Shown here piece by piece: positions 50,953 to 59,282 of a stretch of DNA of 64,000 bases. The stretch is from Hyphomonadaceae bacterium. GTDB lineage: Bacteria; Pseudomonadota; Alphaproteobacteria; Caulobacterales; Aquidulcibacteraceae. The first letter of the stretch is position 1, and each line of letters starts with the position of its first letter. The notes under the pieces were generated by a model, which was given only the letters and a program-made list of their open reading frames with translations, was not told the origin of the DNA and did no database searches. The position numbers were made by a program, and so were the translations under genes. Location: positions 372,001-436,000 of the forward strand of contig JAHBYF010000003.1 of assembly GCA_019636095.1 (NCBI GenBank), read 5' to 3'.

Positions 50953-53001
50953 ATGTTTAGCTTCACGCGCCGCGCTCTTGGCGTTTCTTCGCTCGCGCTT
51001 GCTGCAGGCTGCGCAACCGGAACCGCGGGCGGCGGCTCAAGCAACGCCAGCGCCGCGATTGGCGCCTATGGCCTTGATCTCACCGCGGGCGACGCGAGCG
51101 TTCAACCTGGCGACGACTTTTTCCGCTATTGCAATGGCCGTTGGCTCGACAGCACCGAAATCCCCAGCGACCGGACCAGTTGGGGCACATTTGCGATCCT
51201 TGATGACAAATCCGAGCGCGACCAGCGCGTCATCATCGAAGAGACGGCACATGCCGGCGGCGCTCCCGGCTCGCTACAACAAAAGATCGCTGACACCTAC
51301 AATGCCTATCTCGATACGGATGCGATCAACGCGCGCGGCATTGCCGTGCTTGAAGAAGACCTCGCCACCATTGCCGCTATCCGCACGCACGAAGACGCGA
51401 TCCGCGTCATCGCCGGCGCAGATTTTCCAACCAATTCGCCAATCGTTGCCTTCGCCTCGCTGGATGCGCGCAACCCCGATCGCTACGTCGTCACCATCAC
51501 GCACGCAGGCCTCGGCTTGCCGGAGCGCGAATATTATCGCCGCGCTGACAGCGCCGAACAGCGCGCTGCTTATGTCGCCTACATCGAACGCATCCTGACG
51601 CTCAGTGGTCAATCGAACGGCGCGGCCAAAGCGCGCTCTATCATGGCGCTCGAGACCCAGATCGCGGAACTACACTGGCCAATCGCCGACCGCCGCCAAC
51701 GCGACCGCACTTACAACCTGAAATCACGCACAGAACTGCGCGCGATCGCTCCCGATTTCCCCTGGGATGCAGCGCTCGAAGCTGGCGGCATGGGCCAAGC
51801 CCAAGAAGTGGTCGTGCGCGAACTCAGCGCCATGGCGCCGCTCGCCGCGCTCTTCCTCGCCACGCCGGTCGAAACTTGGAAGGACTATCTCACCTTCAAG
51901 CTGATCAACGGCAGCGCCGATGTGCTTCCAAGCGAGATCGACGCCGCCAACTTCGACTTCTACGGCAAGACCCTGAACGGTCAGCCAGAACAGCGCGAAC
52001 GCTGGAAGCGCGCAGTCGATCAAGTGAACGACGCCATGGGCGAAGCGGTCGGCCAACTCTATGTCGCGCGTCATTTCCCGCCTGAAGCCAAAGCGCAAAT
52101 GCTCGATCTCGTCGAAAATCTGCGCCGCGCTTACGCGCACCGCATCGATCAATCGCCCTGGATGACGGCCGCCACGAAAGTCGTCGCGCAAGAAAAGCTC
52201 GCCGCCTTCGTGCCACGCATCGGCTATCCAGACATCTGGCGCGACTATAGCGGCATGGATGTCCACGCTGGCGATGCCTACGGCAACGCCAAGCGCGCCA
52301 ACAAGTTCAACGGCGATTGGGCGACGGCGCGCTTATGGCGTCCGGTTGACCGCCGCGAATGGAACATGACGCCGCAAACAGTAAACGCGTCCTACAACTC
52401 GGTGATGAATGTAATCACCTTCCCAGCCGCGATCCTGCAGCCGCCCTTTTTCGATCCGCACGCCGATCCGGCTGTGAATTACGGCGCCATCGGCGGCGTC
52501 ATCGGTCACGAAATGGGTCACGGCTTCGATGACCAAGGCGCGAAATCCGATGCGCGCGGCGTCTTGCGCGATTGGTGGAGCCCTGAAGACGTGGCCGCGT
52601 TCCAGCAGGTCACGAATGCGCTCGCCGCTCAGTATGACGGTTTCGAAGCACTGCCCGGCCTGCACGTGAACGGCCGCCTGACGCTTGGTGAAAACGTTGG
52701 TGACAATGGCGGCCTACAAGTCGCGCTGCGCGCCTACGAGCTTTCACTCAATGGCCGCGAAGCCCCCGTGCGCGACGGGCTTACGGGCACACAACGCTTC
52801 TTCCTTGGCTGGGCGCAAGCTTGGCGTTCGAAGTATCGCGACGAAGCGCTACGCAATCTCGTGCTCACCAACCCGCATTCACCGCCGATCTTCCGCGTCA
52901 ACGGCGTCGTCCGCAACATGGCGGCGTGGTACGAAGCGTTCGGCGTCTCGCAGGACAATGCGCTCTATCTGCCGCCAGATCAGCGCGTGACGATCTGGTA
53001 G
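50953..53001 (+). CDS. M13-family metallopeptidase lipoprotein, copy 2
   Basis: A 682-aa paralogue of the gene at 48729. Lipoprotein signal RRALGVSSLALAAGCATG. Zinc motif GGVIGHEMGHGFDDQGAKSD (about residue 519) and GENVGDNGGLQVAL. Around the active site both the protein and the DNA are nearly identical to copy 1, while flanks such as the N-terminal 60 residues differ more. GGAGG lies 6 bases before the ATG. This points to tandem duplication with later divergence. Confidence 0.95.
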   Translation: MFSFTRRALGVSSLALAAGCATGTAGGGSSNASAAIGAYGLDLTAGDASVQPGDDFFRYCNGRWLDSTEIPSDRTSWGTFAILDDKSERDQRVIIEETAHAGGAPGSLQQKIADTYNAYLDTDAINARGIAVLEEDLATIAAIRTHEDAIRVIAGADFPTNSPIVAFASLDARNPDRYVVTITHAGLGLPEREYYRRADSAEQRAAYVAYIERILTLSGQSNGAAKARSIMALETQIAELHWPIADRRQRDRTYNLKSRTELRAIAPDFPWDAALEAGGMGQAQEVVVRELSAMAPLAALFLATPVETWKDYLTFKLINGSADVLPSEIDAANFDFYGKTLNGQPEQRERWKRAVDQVNDAMGEAVGQLYVARHFPPEAKAQMLDLVENLRRAYAHRIDQSPWMTAATKVVAQEKLAAFVPRIGYPDIWRDYSGMDVHAGDAYGNAKRANKFNGDWATARLWRPVDRREWNMTPQTVNASYNSVMNVITFPAAILQPPFFDPHADPAVNYGAIGGVIGHEMGHGFDDQGAKSDARGVLRDWWSPEDVAAFQQVTNALAAQYDGFEALPGLHVNGRLTLGENVGDNGGLQVALRAYELSLNGREAPVRDGLTGTQRFFLGWAQAWRSKYRDEALRNLVLTNPHSPPIFRVNGVVRNMAAWYEAFGVSQDNALYLPPDQRVTIW

Positions 53002-53006
53002 AGCTA

Positions 53007-53516
53007 TTACGCCGGCGGAGTGATCGCGTTCGCCATGTTGCGCGCCAACGCTTCGCCGGTGATGGCGCTATCGCCTGATCCCGCCATGATCAGAATGAGC
53101 CGATCGCCTTGGCGCAGCAGAATCTGCGTCTGATAGCCCACCAAGTCGGTTGCTATCTGCGCCCCTTCCCCGAGTTCAGGCACAGGCGCGAGCGGCGTCT
53201 CGGTCTGCGCATCCCAATTCTCGATGATCTCCGCCGTTTTCGCATCGAGGGTGACGCTGCCGAGACTGACGGCTGTGTAGAGAACGATATCGCCGCTGCG
53301 CGCACCATCGGCTGAGGTCCACTCACACGTGGCCTCCATCCCGTCCAGGCCCGCATAACCTACAACGTCTGCGCCAGCCCCGAAGAGCGCGGACGCGTCA
53401 GGGATGAGCGTGCAAGCCGCGTTGGAAGCGCCTGCGTTTTCCGGCCCTCTTTGCCCGCCTGAACCGCACGCGCTCAACAGCGCAACGGCCGCCACCAGCA
53501 GCAATTTCTTCATCAT
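53007..53516 (-). CDS. Small lipoprotein, paralogue pair member A
   Basis: A 169-aa protein with signal MMKKLLLVAAVALLSACGSG (lipobox LSAC). The body has SNAACTLIPDASALFG, CEWTSADGARSGDIVLYTAV, a helix around LDAKTAEIIENWDAQ and a final strand/helix LILIMAGSGDSAITGEALAR. I do not recognise a named family. Two cysteines (AACTL, ATCEW) may form a disulfide. It parallels the next gene in length and order of elements. Convergent with the second M13 gene. Confidence 0.65.
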   Translation of the reverse strand: MMKKLLLVAAVALLSACGSGGQRGPENAGASNAACTLIPDASALFGAGADVVGYAGLDGMEATCEWTSADGARSGDIVLYTAVSLGSVTLDAKTAEIIENWDAQTETPLAPVPELGEGAQIATDLVGYQTQILLRQGDRLILIMAGSGDSAITGEALARNMANAITPPA

Positions 53517-53522
53517 CGCCCC

Positions 53523-54035
53523 CTAAAGCGCCGCAGCCGCTTGCGTGGCAACCTGGCGGACAATCGCTTCGCTGTTCAGGTCGGCGTCGCCGGAGTTCGC
53601 GACAACAACAATCAGATGGTCGCCCTTGCGCACGACGGCTTGCGCCGAATCGCCAACGAGACCAGCTGCGACCTGAGCGGAATCGCCGACCTCGTCCAGT
53701 GTTTGGGCGGTCACGCCATTTTGTGTCCATTGGTCGGTGATTGTCGCCGCTTGCGCATCGAGCGTCGTGCCACCCAGGCTTTGCGTTGTGTAGTGGATGA
53801 GATCGGCGTTACGCAGGCCGTCCGCTGAAGCCCAAGAGCAGGACCCGTCAGTTCCAGGCAAATCGTTGGCAGCCGTCGCCTGCACGTTCGGCCCAAACAC
53901 ACTGTCAGGATCAGTGACAAGCGCGCATGCGCCAGCGGCGACTTCAGATCCGGGCGCGGCAGCATCCGGCGCCGAGCCTTGGCCACACGCAGCGAGAAGC
54001 GCCGCCAGCGCCAGCGCCAAAATTGTTTGCTTCAT
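53523..54035 (-). CDS. Small lipoprotein, paralogue pair member B
   Basis: A 170-aa protein from ATG 54035; signal ILALALAALLAACGQG. The shared layout with the gene at 53007 includes GACALVTDPDSVFGPN, CSWASADGLRNADLIHYTTQ, LGGTTLDAQAATITDQW and LIVVVANSGDADLNSEAIVR. The two genes lie 6 bp apart and look like a tandem duplication. The cysteine pair is conserved. Role unknown; perhaps a periplasmic binding or sensory protein. Confidence 0.65.
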   Translation of the reverse strand: MKQTILALALAALLAACGQGSAPDAAAPGSEVAAGACALVTDPDSVFGPNVQATAANDLPGTDGSCSWASADGLRNADLIHYTTQSLGGTTLDAQAATITDQWTQNGVTAQTLDEVGDSAQVAAGLVGDSAQAVVRKGDHLIVVVANSGDADLNSEAIVRQVATQAAAAL

Positions 54036-54123
54036 TGCCCTCTCCCGTCCCCAAACGGCCGACAACTTAGAGCGAACAGCAAGCTGGTCTACCCCCAAAC
54101 GGCACATGACAATCTTGCGACAC

Positions 54124-54537
54124 TCAGCTTGGCTTATATTCCGTGCGCATATACGTAACGCCGCGCGCGATCAGGTCGCGCAGAACGTCCTGATCAACAT
54201 CCGCGAGCTTGGTGATATAGACGCAGCCTTTGCCAGCTTTGTGCTTGCCGAGCTTCTTCATCAAAGCGTCACGCCCTTTGAAGGCGCCCATGAGGTAAAG
54301 CACCAACGCGCTCTTGCGCGGCGCAAACCCGACAATCGGCCAATCGCCGCTGCGCGATTCATAGCTGCCGTAGCCCACAATGCTCGATCCCCACATCACC
54401 GGCTTCTCGCCAGTGATCTCGCGCATCATCTTGTCTATGGCCTTGGCGTCTGCGCGGCGCGTGTCATTCTCCACTGCCGCAATGAATGCCGAGACGGAAG
54501 CTTTGGTCGGTCTGGTCTTCGGTTCGGCCATGTTCAC
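54124..54537 (-). CDS. DUF1801 domain protein
   Basis: A 137-aa cytoplasmic protein. Landmarks are VSAFIAAVENDTRRADAKAI, MMREITGEKPVMWGSSIVGY, SGDWPIVGFAPRKSALVLYL and GKGCVYITKLADVDQDVLRD. This is the DUF1801 (YdhG-like) fold, whose role is unknown. Start ATG 54537 (MNMAEPK) or ATG 54531. It is a single gene between the small lipoproteins and the pnt operon. Confidence 0.88.
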   Translation of the reverse strand: MNMAEPKTRPTKASVSAFIAAVENDTRRADAKAIDKMMREITGEKPVMWGSSIVGYGSYESRSGDWPIVGFAPRKSALVLYLMGAFKGRDALMKKLGKHKAGKGCVYITKLADVDQDVLRDLIARGVTYMRTEYKPS

Positions 54538-54595
54538 TCCAAAGACGATCGTTCGGCCAAAACAAATAACTCATACGTCGCGCCCGAGCCCGCCT

Positions 54596-56026
54596 CTAAA
54601 GCCCCTTCACGATCTCATCCGTCATCTTCTTTGCGTCGCCCAACAGCATCATCGTGTTGTCGCGATAGAAGAGTTCGTTATCGACGCCCGCGTAGCCAAC
54701 CCCGCCCATGCTGCGCTTCACGAACAACACTGTCTTCGCTTTCTCAACGTCGAGAATAGGCATGCCGAAGATCGGGCTCTTGGGATCGGTTTTCGCGATC
54801 GGGTTGGTGACGTCGTTGGCGCCGATAACATAGGCGACGTCGGCCGTGCTGAATTCGTTATTGATGTCTTCGAGCTCGAACACCTCGTCATAGGGCACGT
54901 TCGCTTCGGCCAGCAGCACGTTCATGTGCCCCGGCATGCGGCCTGCGACCGGGTGGATGGCGTAGCGCACTTCGACGCCCTCTTTCTTCAGCATGTCCGC
55001 CATTTCGCGCACGCTGTGCTGAGCTTGCGCGCTCGCCATGCCATAGCCTGGCACGATGATCACCTTCGAGGCGTTCTTCATGATGAAGGCTGCATCGTCG
55101 GCGCTGCCCGCTTTGTATGGCCGTTGCACCGCAGCGGCGCTGGCGGTCGCACCGTCGGCTGCGCCAAAGCCGCCGAGGATGACGCTGATGAAACTCCGGT
55201 TCATCGCCTTGCACATGATGTAGCTGAGGATCGCGCCCGAAGAGCCGACAAGCGCGCCGGTGATGATCAGCGCCACGTTCTCAAGCGTGAAGCCAAGCGC
55301 CGCCGCCGCCCAGCCTGAATAGGAATTCAACATCGACACGACGACCGGCATGTCAGCGCCGCCGATAGGGATGATCAGCAGCACGCCTATCAGTAGCGAA
55401 AGCCCCGCAAGCGCCCAGAAATGCCACTCGATGGTGCCGTGCGCCTGCGCCATCATGATGATCAGCAAGCCGATCAGCGCCCCAATTCCGATATTGATCA
55501 CATGCCTTGCAGGCAGAATGATCGGCGCGCCCGACATATTGCCGTTGAGCTTGGCAAATGCGATCACCGAACCTGTAAACGTGATCGCTCCGATCGCCGT
55601 ACCCAGCGAAAGCTCGATCAGCGACTGCAAGTGGATGGGCGTGCGCAAAAGATACGCGCCGACATGTTCGTGCGAAGCAATGTGGAAGCTTTCCGGCGCG
55701 TAGAAGGCAGCCGCCGCCACGGCGACCGCCGCGAGCCCCACCAGCGAATGAAACGCCGCCACCAGTTGCGGCATCGCTGTCATCTTGATCGAGCGCGCGA
55801 TCATCGCGCCGACGCCGCCGCCAATAACGATCGCAGCAATTATGATCGCCCATGTCGTCGTATCGGGGCCGACCAGCCACAGCGTCGTGCCGACGGCGAT
55901 CGCCATGCCGATCATGCCGAACGTATTTCCCTGCCGGCTGCTCTCAGGGCTCGACAGCCCGCGCAGCGCCAGAATGAACAGCACGCCCGAGACGAGATAA
56001 GCCAGTGCTGCGAGGTCAGCGTTCAT
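54596..56026 (-). CDS. pntB: Proton-translocating NAD(P)+ transhydrogenase subunit beta
   Basis: A 476-aa subunit. The N-terminal half is a multi-helix membrane domain (AALAYLVSGVLFILALRGLS, GGGVGAMIARSIKMTAMPQL, GSVIAFAKLNGNMSGAPIIL). The C-terminal ~180 residues form the NADP(H)-binding domain III: VIIVPGYGMASAQAQHSVRE, IHPVAGRMPGHMNVLLAEAN, VIGANDVTNPIAKTDPKSPI, VLFVKRSMGGVGYAGVDNEL. It couples hydride transfer from NADH to NADP+ to proton inflow. It is the last gene of the minus-strand run. Confidence 0.97.
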   Translation of the reverse strand: MNADLAALAYLVSGVLFILALRGLSSPESSRQGNTFGMIGMAIAVGTTLWLVGPDTTTWAIIIAAIVIGGGVGAMIARSIKMTAMPQLVAAFHSLVGLAAVAVAAAAFYAPESFHIASHEHVGAYLLRTPIHLQSLIELSLGTAIGAITFTGSVIAFAKLNGNMSGAPIILPARHVINIGIGALIGLLIIMMAQAHGTIEWHFWALAGLSLLIGVLLIIPIGGADMPVVVSMLNSYSGWAAAALGFTLENVALIITGALVGSSGAILSYIMCKAMNRSFISVILGGFGAADGATASAAAVQRPYKAGSADDAAFIMKNASKVIIVPGYGMASAQAQHSVREMADMLKKEGVEVRYAIHPVAGRMPGHMNVLLAEANVPYDEVFELEDINNEFSTADVAYVIGANDVTNPIAKTDPKSPIFGMPILDVEKAKTVLFVKRSMGGVGYAGVDNELFYRDNTMMLLGDAKKMTDEIVKGL

Positions 56027-56027
56027 G

Positions 56028-56651
56028 TTAGCCCCTAGGTGGTCCGAACTGGCGATAGCGCGACCAGCCGGAAAGTAAGGTCACCGCAGGCGCGGCAAAG
56101 AAAACAATGGCGGCGATCCAGGCCGGCCAACCCTCTTGGGTGGATCCCAGAAACGCCAGGATGTTGCCGATGATCGGCACGAAAGCGAGGAAGAAGCCGA
56201 TCACCGCCGAGAGCCAAACATTCTCGATCAGGTTGGCGTGAATCCATTCGATCACGAAATTGATCTGCAGCAGACAGAGCGCCACCCAGATCAGCGCGAT
56301 CACGCAGCCAATTCCAGCGCACCCGTGTAGCTGCACCTGAAAGCGGCGCATATCTTCGCGCGCGCGCGTGCGATCAAATGTGTGCGGCGCTACCGGTGGC
56401 TCTTCGTCGAGATTGGCTAATGCACGCTGAGCCGCTTGGCGCAACTCGTCGTCATTGACGGCGCCCTCTTCGCGCTCTTCATTGACCTGCGCCTCGAAGG
56501 CTTCGACATGCACCTGCATCGCAGCAATAGCGCGCGGCACGGCGCCGCCAGTCGCGCGCCAGCCATCTACGAAGCGGCGCATGAACGCCTCGGCGGAGAG
56601 ACGCCCGTCGAGATAGGCTTCTAAGAGGGCGCGCCAATCGGCCGGGCTCAC
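56028..56651 (-). CDS. Hypothetical membrane protein inserted between pntB and pntAB
   Basis: A 207-aa protein. Residues 1-110 are soluble and charged (WRALLEAYLDGRLSAEAFMR.., RALANLDEEPPVAPHTFDR). Residues about 115-195 hold two or three hydrophobic helices (GIGCVIALIWVALCLLQINF, LSAVIGFFLAFVPIIGNILA, AWIAAIVFFAAPAVTLL). I do not recognise a family with certainty. It starts 1 bp after the pntAB stop and ends 1 bp before pntB, so it is certainly co-transcribed with the transhydrogenase. It could be a regulatory or assembly partner; this is conjecture. Confidence 0.6.
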   Translation of the reverse strand: MSPADWRALLEAYLDGRLSAEAFMRRFVDGWRATGGAVPRAIAAMQVHVEAFEAQVNEEREEGAVNDDELRQAAQRALANLDEEPPVAPHTFDRTRAREDMRRFQVQLHGCAGIGCVIALIWVALCLLQINFVIEWIHANLIENVWLSAVIGFFLAFVPIIGNILAFLGSTQEGWPAWIAAIVFFAAPAVTLLSGWSRYRQFGPPRG

Positions 56652-56652
56652 G

Positions 56653-56961
56653 TCACTTCTTCTCTTTCTTCTTGTACATCGCCAGCATGCGCTGGGTGAC
56701 GAGGAAGCCGCCGAAGATATTCACTGCGGCGAGGCCCGCGGCGAGACCGCCCGCGCCCTTGGCGATCCAGCCGCCATCGGTCATCGCACTCGCACCAGCC
56801 GCGATAAGCGCGCCGACAATGATCACAGACGAAATCGCGTTGGTGACGGCCATCAAAGGCGTGTGCAGGGCCGGCGTGACCGACCAGACGACGTAATAGC
56901 CAACGAAGATCGCCAGCACGAAGATGGCGAGATAGAAGACAAAAGGATCAACCGCTTCCAT
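56653..56961 (-). CDS. pntAB: NAD(P)+ transhydrogenase subunit alpha, membrane part
   Basis: A 102-aa membrane subunit from ATG 56961 (MEAVDPFVFYLAIFVLAIF). Three helices: FVFYLAIFVLAIFVGYYVVW, ISSVIIVGALIAAGASAM, GLAAGLAAVNIFGGFLVTQR, ending in a lysine-rich tail (YKKKEKK). The block SVTPALHTPLMAVTNAISSV is characteristic of PntA domain II. In this organism PntA is split into separate soluble and membrane proteins, as usual in alphaproteobacteria. Confidence 0.95.
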   Translation of the reverse strand: MEAVDPFVFYLAIFVLAIFVGYYVVWSVTPALHTPLMAVTNAISSVIIVGALIAAGASAMTDGGWIAKGAGGLAAGLAAVNIFGGFLVTQRMLAMYKKKEKK

Positions 56962-57073
56962 GGGCTCCCTCGGAGACGGACTCGTTCGCGAGGGACTAAG
57001 AGGCGGAATGAGCGCGGGGTCAACCGATACTCGTCGCCGGACGGCCGGAGCCGAAACGGACGTGCGCGACCCG

Positions 57074-57415
57074 TCAGCCGCCGTAGCGGGCGCGGCACTC
57101 GTTTGCCGCCGCTGTGCGGTCGGCGGAGGATTGTTCGAGCCAGAAGCCCTTGGCGGCGCTGGCGGCATAGCGCCCAGTCATGCCTTCAACGCCCTCTTCG
57201 CGGTTCAAGCGATCGAGGATGAGGCCGAGCAGATTCGACCATTCGCCGCTCGCGCCGCGCGGATAGGCCAGCACATCGAGACCTCCGACAGCCGCGACGG
57301 CGCCGGCGCAATTGCTAAGTTCTTGGGCTTGGCTGGCGTTCTGCGCCTGCGCAGGTGAGCTAAGCGCCGCGGCGGCAAAAGCCGCGATGATCGCGCTCCG
57401 AACAAGTCCGGCCAT
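57074..57415 (-). CDS. Small secreted protein (113 aa)
   Basis: ATG 57415 is preceded by GGAGG. A signal peptide (VRSAIIAAFAAAALSSPAQA) precedes a short helical domain: QELSNCAGAVAAVGGLDVLA, WSNLLGLILDRLNREEG and DRTAAANECRARYGG. Two cysteines (SNCAG and NECRA) probably form a disulfide. I do not recognise the family. It lies within the transhydrogenase gene run, 16 bp after the SnoaL-like gene. Confidence 0.6.
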   Translation of the reverse strand: MAGLVRSAIIAAFAAAALSSPAQAQNASQAQELSNCAGAVAAVGGLDVLAYPRGASGEWSNLLGLILDRLNREEGVEGMTGRYAASAAKGFWLEQSSADRTAAANECRARYGG

Positions 57416-57431
57416 CTGTTCCTCCGTACCT

Positions 57432-57782
57432 TTACTCGGTACTGTAGGTCGCGTCCGCGCGGATGACGAGGCCAACGCCATCCATCTCATGAGTTTCCGC
57501 AGTCTGTTCGCCGCGATGATTGCGATAAATCAACGTATGCCCGCGCGCGCCAACGAGCAGTGCTACCGGCGCGAAGGTAAGCTGCGGCGCGCGCTCGAGC
57601 GCTTTCTCAAAATAGAGCCGCAGCAAATCCTTGCCGTGGATCACGCCGTCCGGCGAGAAACCGAGCGCGGCGATGTAGGGCGATGAGAACTCGATGTCGT
57701 CGGCATAGAGCGCGCAGATCGCATCGAGGTCGCGCTTGTTCCACGCCTCGTAATAGCGCTTAGCGAATTCGACGTCGTTCAT
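57432..57782 (-). CDS. SnoaL/NTF2-like protein
   Basis: A 116-aa protein with an NTF2 fold: EFAKRYYEAWNKRDLDAICA, LYADDIEFSSPYIAALG, HGKDLLRLYFEKALERAPQL, HTLIYRNHRGEQTAETHEMD. These small cone-shaped domains often act as isomerases, hydrolases or ligand-binding modules. Start ATG 57782 overlaps the pntAA stop (ATGA), so it is translationally coupled to the transhydrogenase. Substrate unknown. Confidence 0.82.
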   Translation of the reverse strand: MNDVEFAKRYYEAWNKRDLDAICALYADDIEFSSPYIAALGFSPDGVIHGKDLLRLYFEKALERAPQLTFAPVALLVGARGHTLIYRNHRGEQTAETHEMDGVGLVIRADATYSTE

Positions 57783-58915
57783 GCGGCGCTCTTTGGCGCA
57801 AAATGTGGATGCACCAGCGCGCCGCCTTTGCTGAGCATCGCGCCTTTGATGATCTCGTCATCCCAGGCGGGTGCGAAACCCTTGCTGTCCTTATCGGTCA
57901 GCAGCGGCAGTAGCGCCAGCAGGTTTTTGGCGTAGAGCGAAGACGCATCCGAGGGCAGCCGCGCAGGCAAGTTCGTGAAACCCATGATCTTCACGCCACC
58001 AGCCTCAACCAATTCGTCCGGCTTCGAGAGCGGGCAATTGCCGCCCTGCGCCACGGCAAGATCGATGATCACCGAACCCGGGCGCATCGACTTCGCCTGC
58101 GCTTCCGTCACCAGCACCGGCGCGGCGCGGCCAGGGATCAACGCCGTAGTGATGACGATATCTTGCTTGGCGATGTGTTCGGTCACCAGCGCCGCTTGCT
58201 TGGCCTGATACTCAGCGCTCATCGGCTTGGCATAACCAGCTGTGGTCTCGGCTTGCTTGAACTCTTCGTCTTCGACGGCGATGAACTTGCCGCCGAGCGA
58301 CGCCACCTGTTCCTTGGTGGCAGGACGAACGTCAGTAGCGGTGACGACAGCGCCGAGACGCCGCGCCGTCGCGATCGCCTGCAGACCCGCAACACCAACG
58401 CCCATCACAAAGACCTTGGCGGCGGCAATCGTTCCTGCAGCCGTCATCATCATCGGAAACGCGCGGCCATAGAGTTCGGCCGCTTCGATCACTGCGCGAT
58501 AGCCCGCAAGGTTGGCTTGCGAACTTAGGGCATCCATCGACTGCGCACGCGAGATGCGCGGAATGAATTCCATCGCCACAGCATCAATCTTGGCGTTGGC
58601 GAGCGCGTCGATCGTCGCCTTGTCGCCGTAAGGCTCAAGCAACGACGCAAGACCAGAACCCGCTTTGATCTTGCCGATCTCGGCGTCCGTCGGGCGGCGC
58701 ACCTTCACCACCAAGTCGGCGCCGCCGATGCCGCCATCGGCGCTGAGTTCAGCGCCCGCGTTCGTGTATTGCTCGTCGGGAAAGCTCGCGCGCGCGCCGG
58801 CGCCGGCCTCCACCATCACCGTGTGGCCGAGCCCCACGATCTTCTTAACTGTCTCCGGCGTCGCCGCGACCCGGGTCTCGCCAGGCGCACTTTCTTTGAG
58901 GACGGAGATCTTCAA
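57779..58915 (-). CDS. pntAA: NAD(P)+ transhydrogenase subunit alpha, NAD(H)-binding part
   Basis: A 378-aa soluble subunit. Landmarks: ISVLKESAPGETRVAATPET, LVVKVRRPTDAEIG, DALSSQANLAGYRAVIEAAE, the NAD-binding VFVMGVGVAGLQAIATARRL (GxGxxG), DVRPATKEQVASLGGKFI, and PVLVTEAQAKSMRPGSVIID. It binds NADH and passes hydride to domain III of PntB. It is followed by the SnoaL-like gene with a four-base overlap and preceded by the oxidase subunit IV-like gene. Confidence 0.97.
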   Translation of the reverse strand: MKISVLKESAPGETRVAATPETVKKIVGLGHTVMVEAGAGARASFPDEQYTNAGAELSADGGIGGADLVVKVRRPTDAEIGKIKAGSGLASLLEPYGDKATIDALANAKIDAVAMEFIPRISRAQSMDALSSQANLAGYRAVIEAAELYGRAFPMMMTAAGTIAAAKVFVMGVGVAGLQAIATARRLGAVVTATDVRPATKEQVASLGGKFIAVEDEEFKQAETTAGYAKPMSAEYQAKQAALVTEHIAKQDIVITTALIPGRAAPVLVTEAQAKSMRPGSVIIDLAVAQGGNCPLSKPDELVEAGGVKIMGFTNLPARLPSDASSLYAKNLLALLPLLTDKDSKGFAPAWDDEIIKGAMLSKGGALVHPHFAPKSAA

Positions 58916-58918
58916 CGA

Positions 58919-59212
58919 TCAGCCCGCCATCGCCATCGAGATAACGCCACCGATCCCCAAGAGCACCCAAAGCGCCACTTGCACCGCCCAGTAGACACCC
59001 GAAAGGCGGAACGCCAATCCAAGCGCAGCGCCAATCGCCACGAACGCCGCAAGCCCTGGCCACCAGCCATCGCCAATCGCAAACGCCAGCGTCAGCAGCG
59101 CAACAAGCTGCGCGATCAGGCCGCCAGACCAGACGGACGCCATGAGGAAACCATGGAAGGTCGCCTTCTGGTCTTGGATGTCCATATTTCCGTGTGCGCT
59201 GCTCTGCGCCAT
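58919..59212 (-). CDS. aa3-type cytochrome oxidase subunit IV-like protein
   Basis: A 97-aa membrane protein. The N-terminal motif MDIQDQKATFHGFLMASVW is that of the bacterial aa3 oxidase subunit IV family, in which one helix follows the DI..Q..TF..F segment. Here three hydrophobic stretches are seen (GGLIAQLVALLTLAFAIGDG, GLAAFVAIGAALGLAFRL, VQVALWVLLGIGGVISMAM). First gene of the run that continues into pntAA, 3 bp away. Whether it serves an oxidase or the transhydrogenase is not known. Confidence 0.8.
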   Translation of the reverse strand: MAQSSAHGNMDIQDQKATFHGFLMASVWSGGLIAQLVALLTLAFAIGDGWWPGLAAFVAIGAALGLAFRLSGVYWAVQVALWVLLGIGGVISMAMAG

Positions 59213-59282
59213 GCCGCATCTCCTGTTCGGCTGGCGGTGTAAACCGCGCCGCGCAGGCGAACAAGCGGACCTCGCGCCGCGC

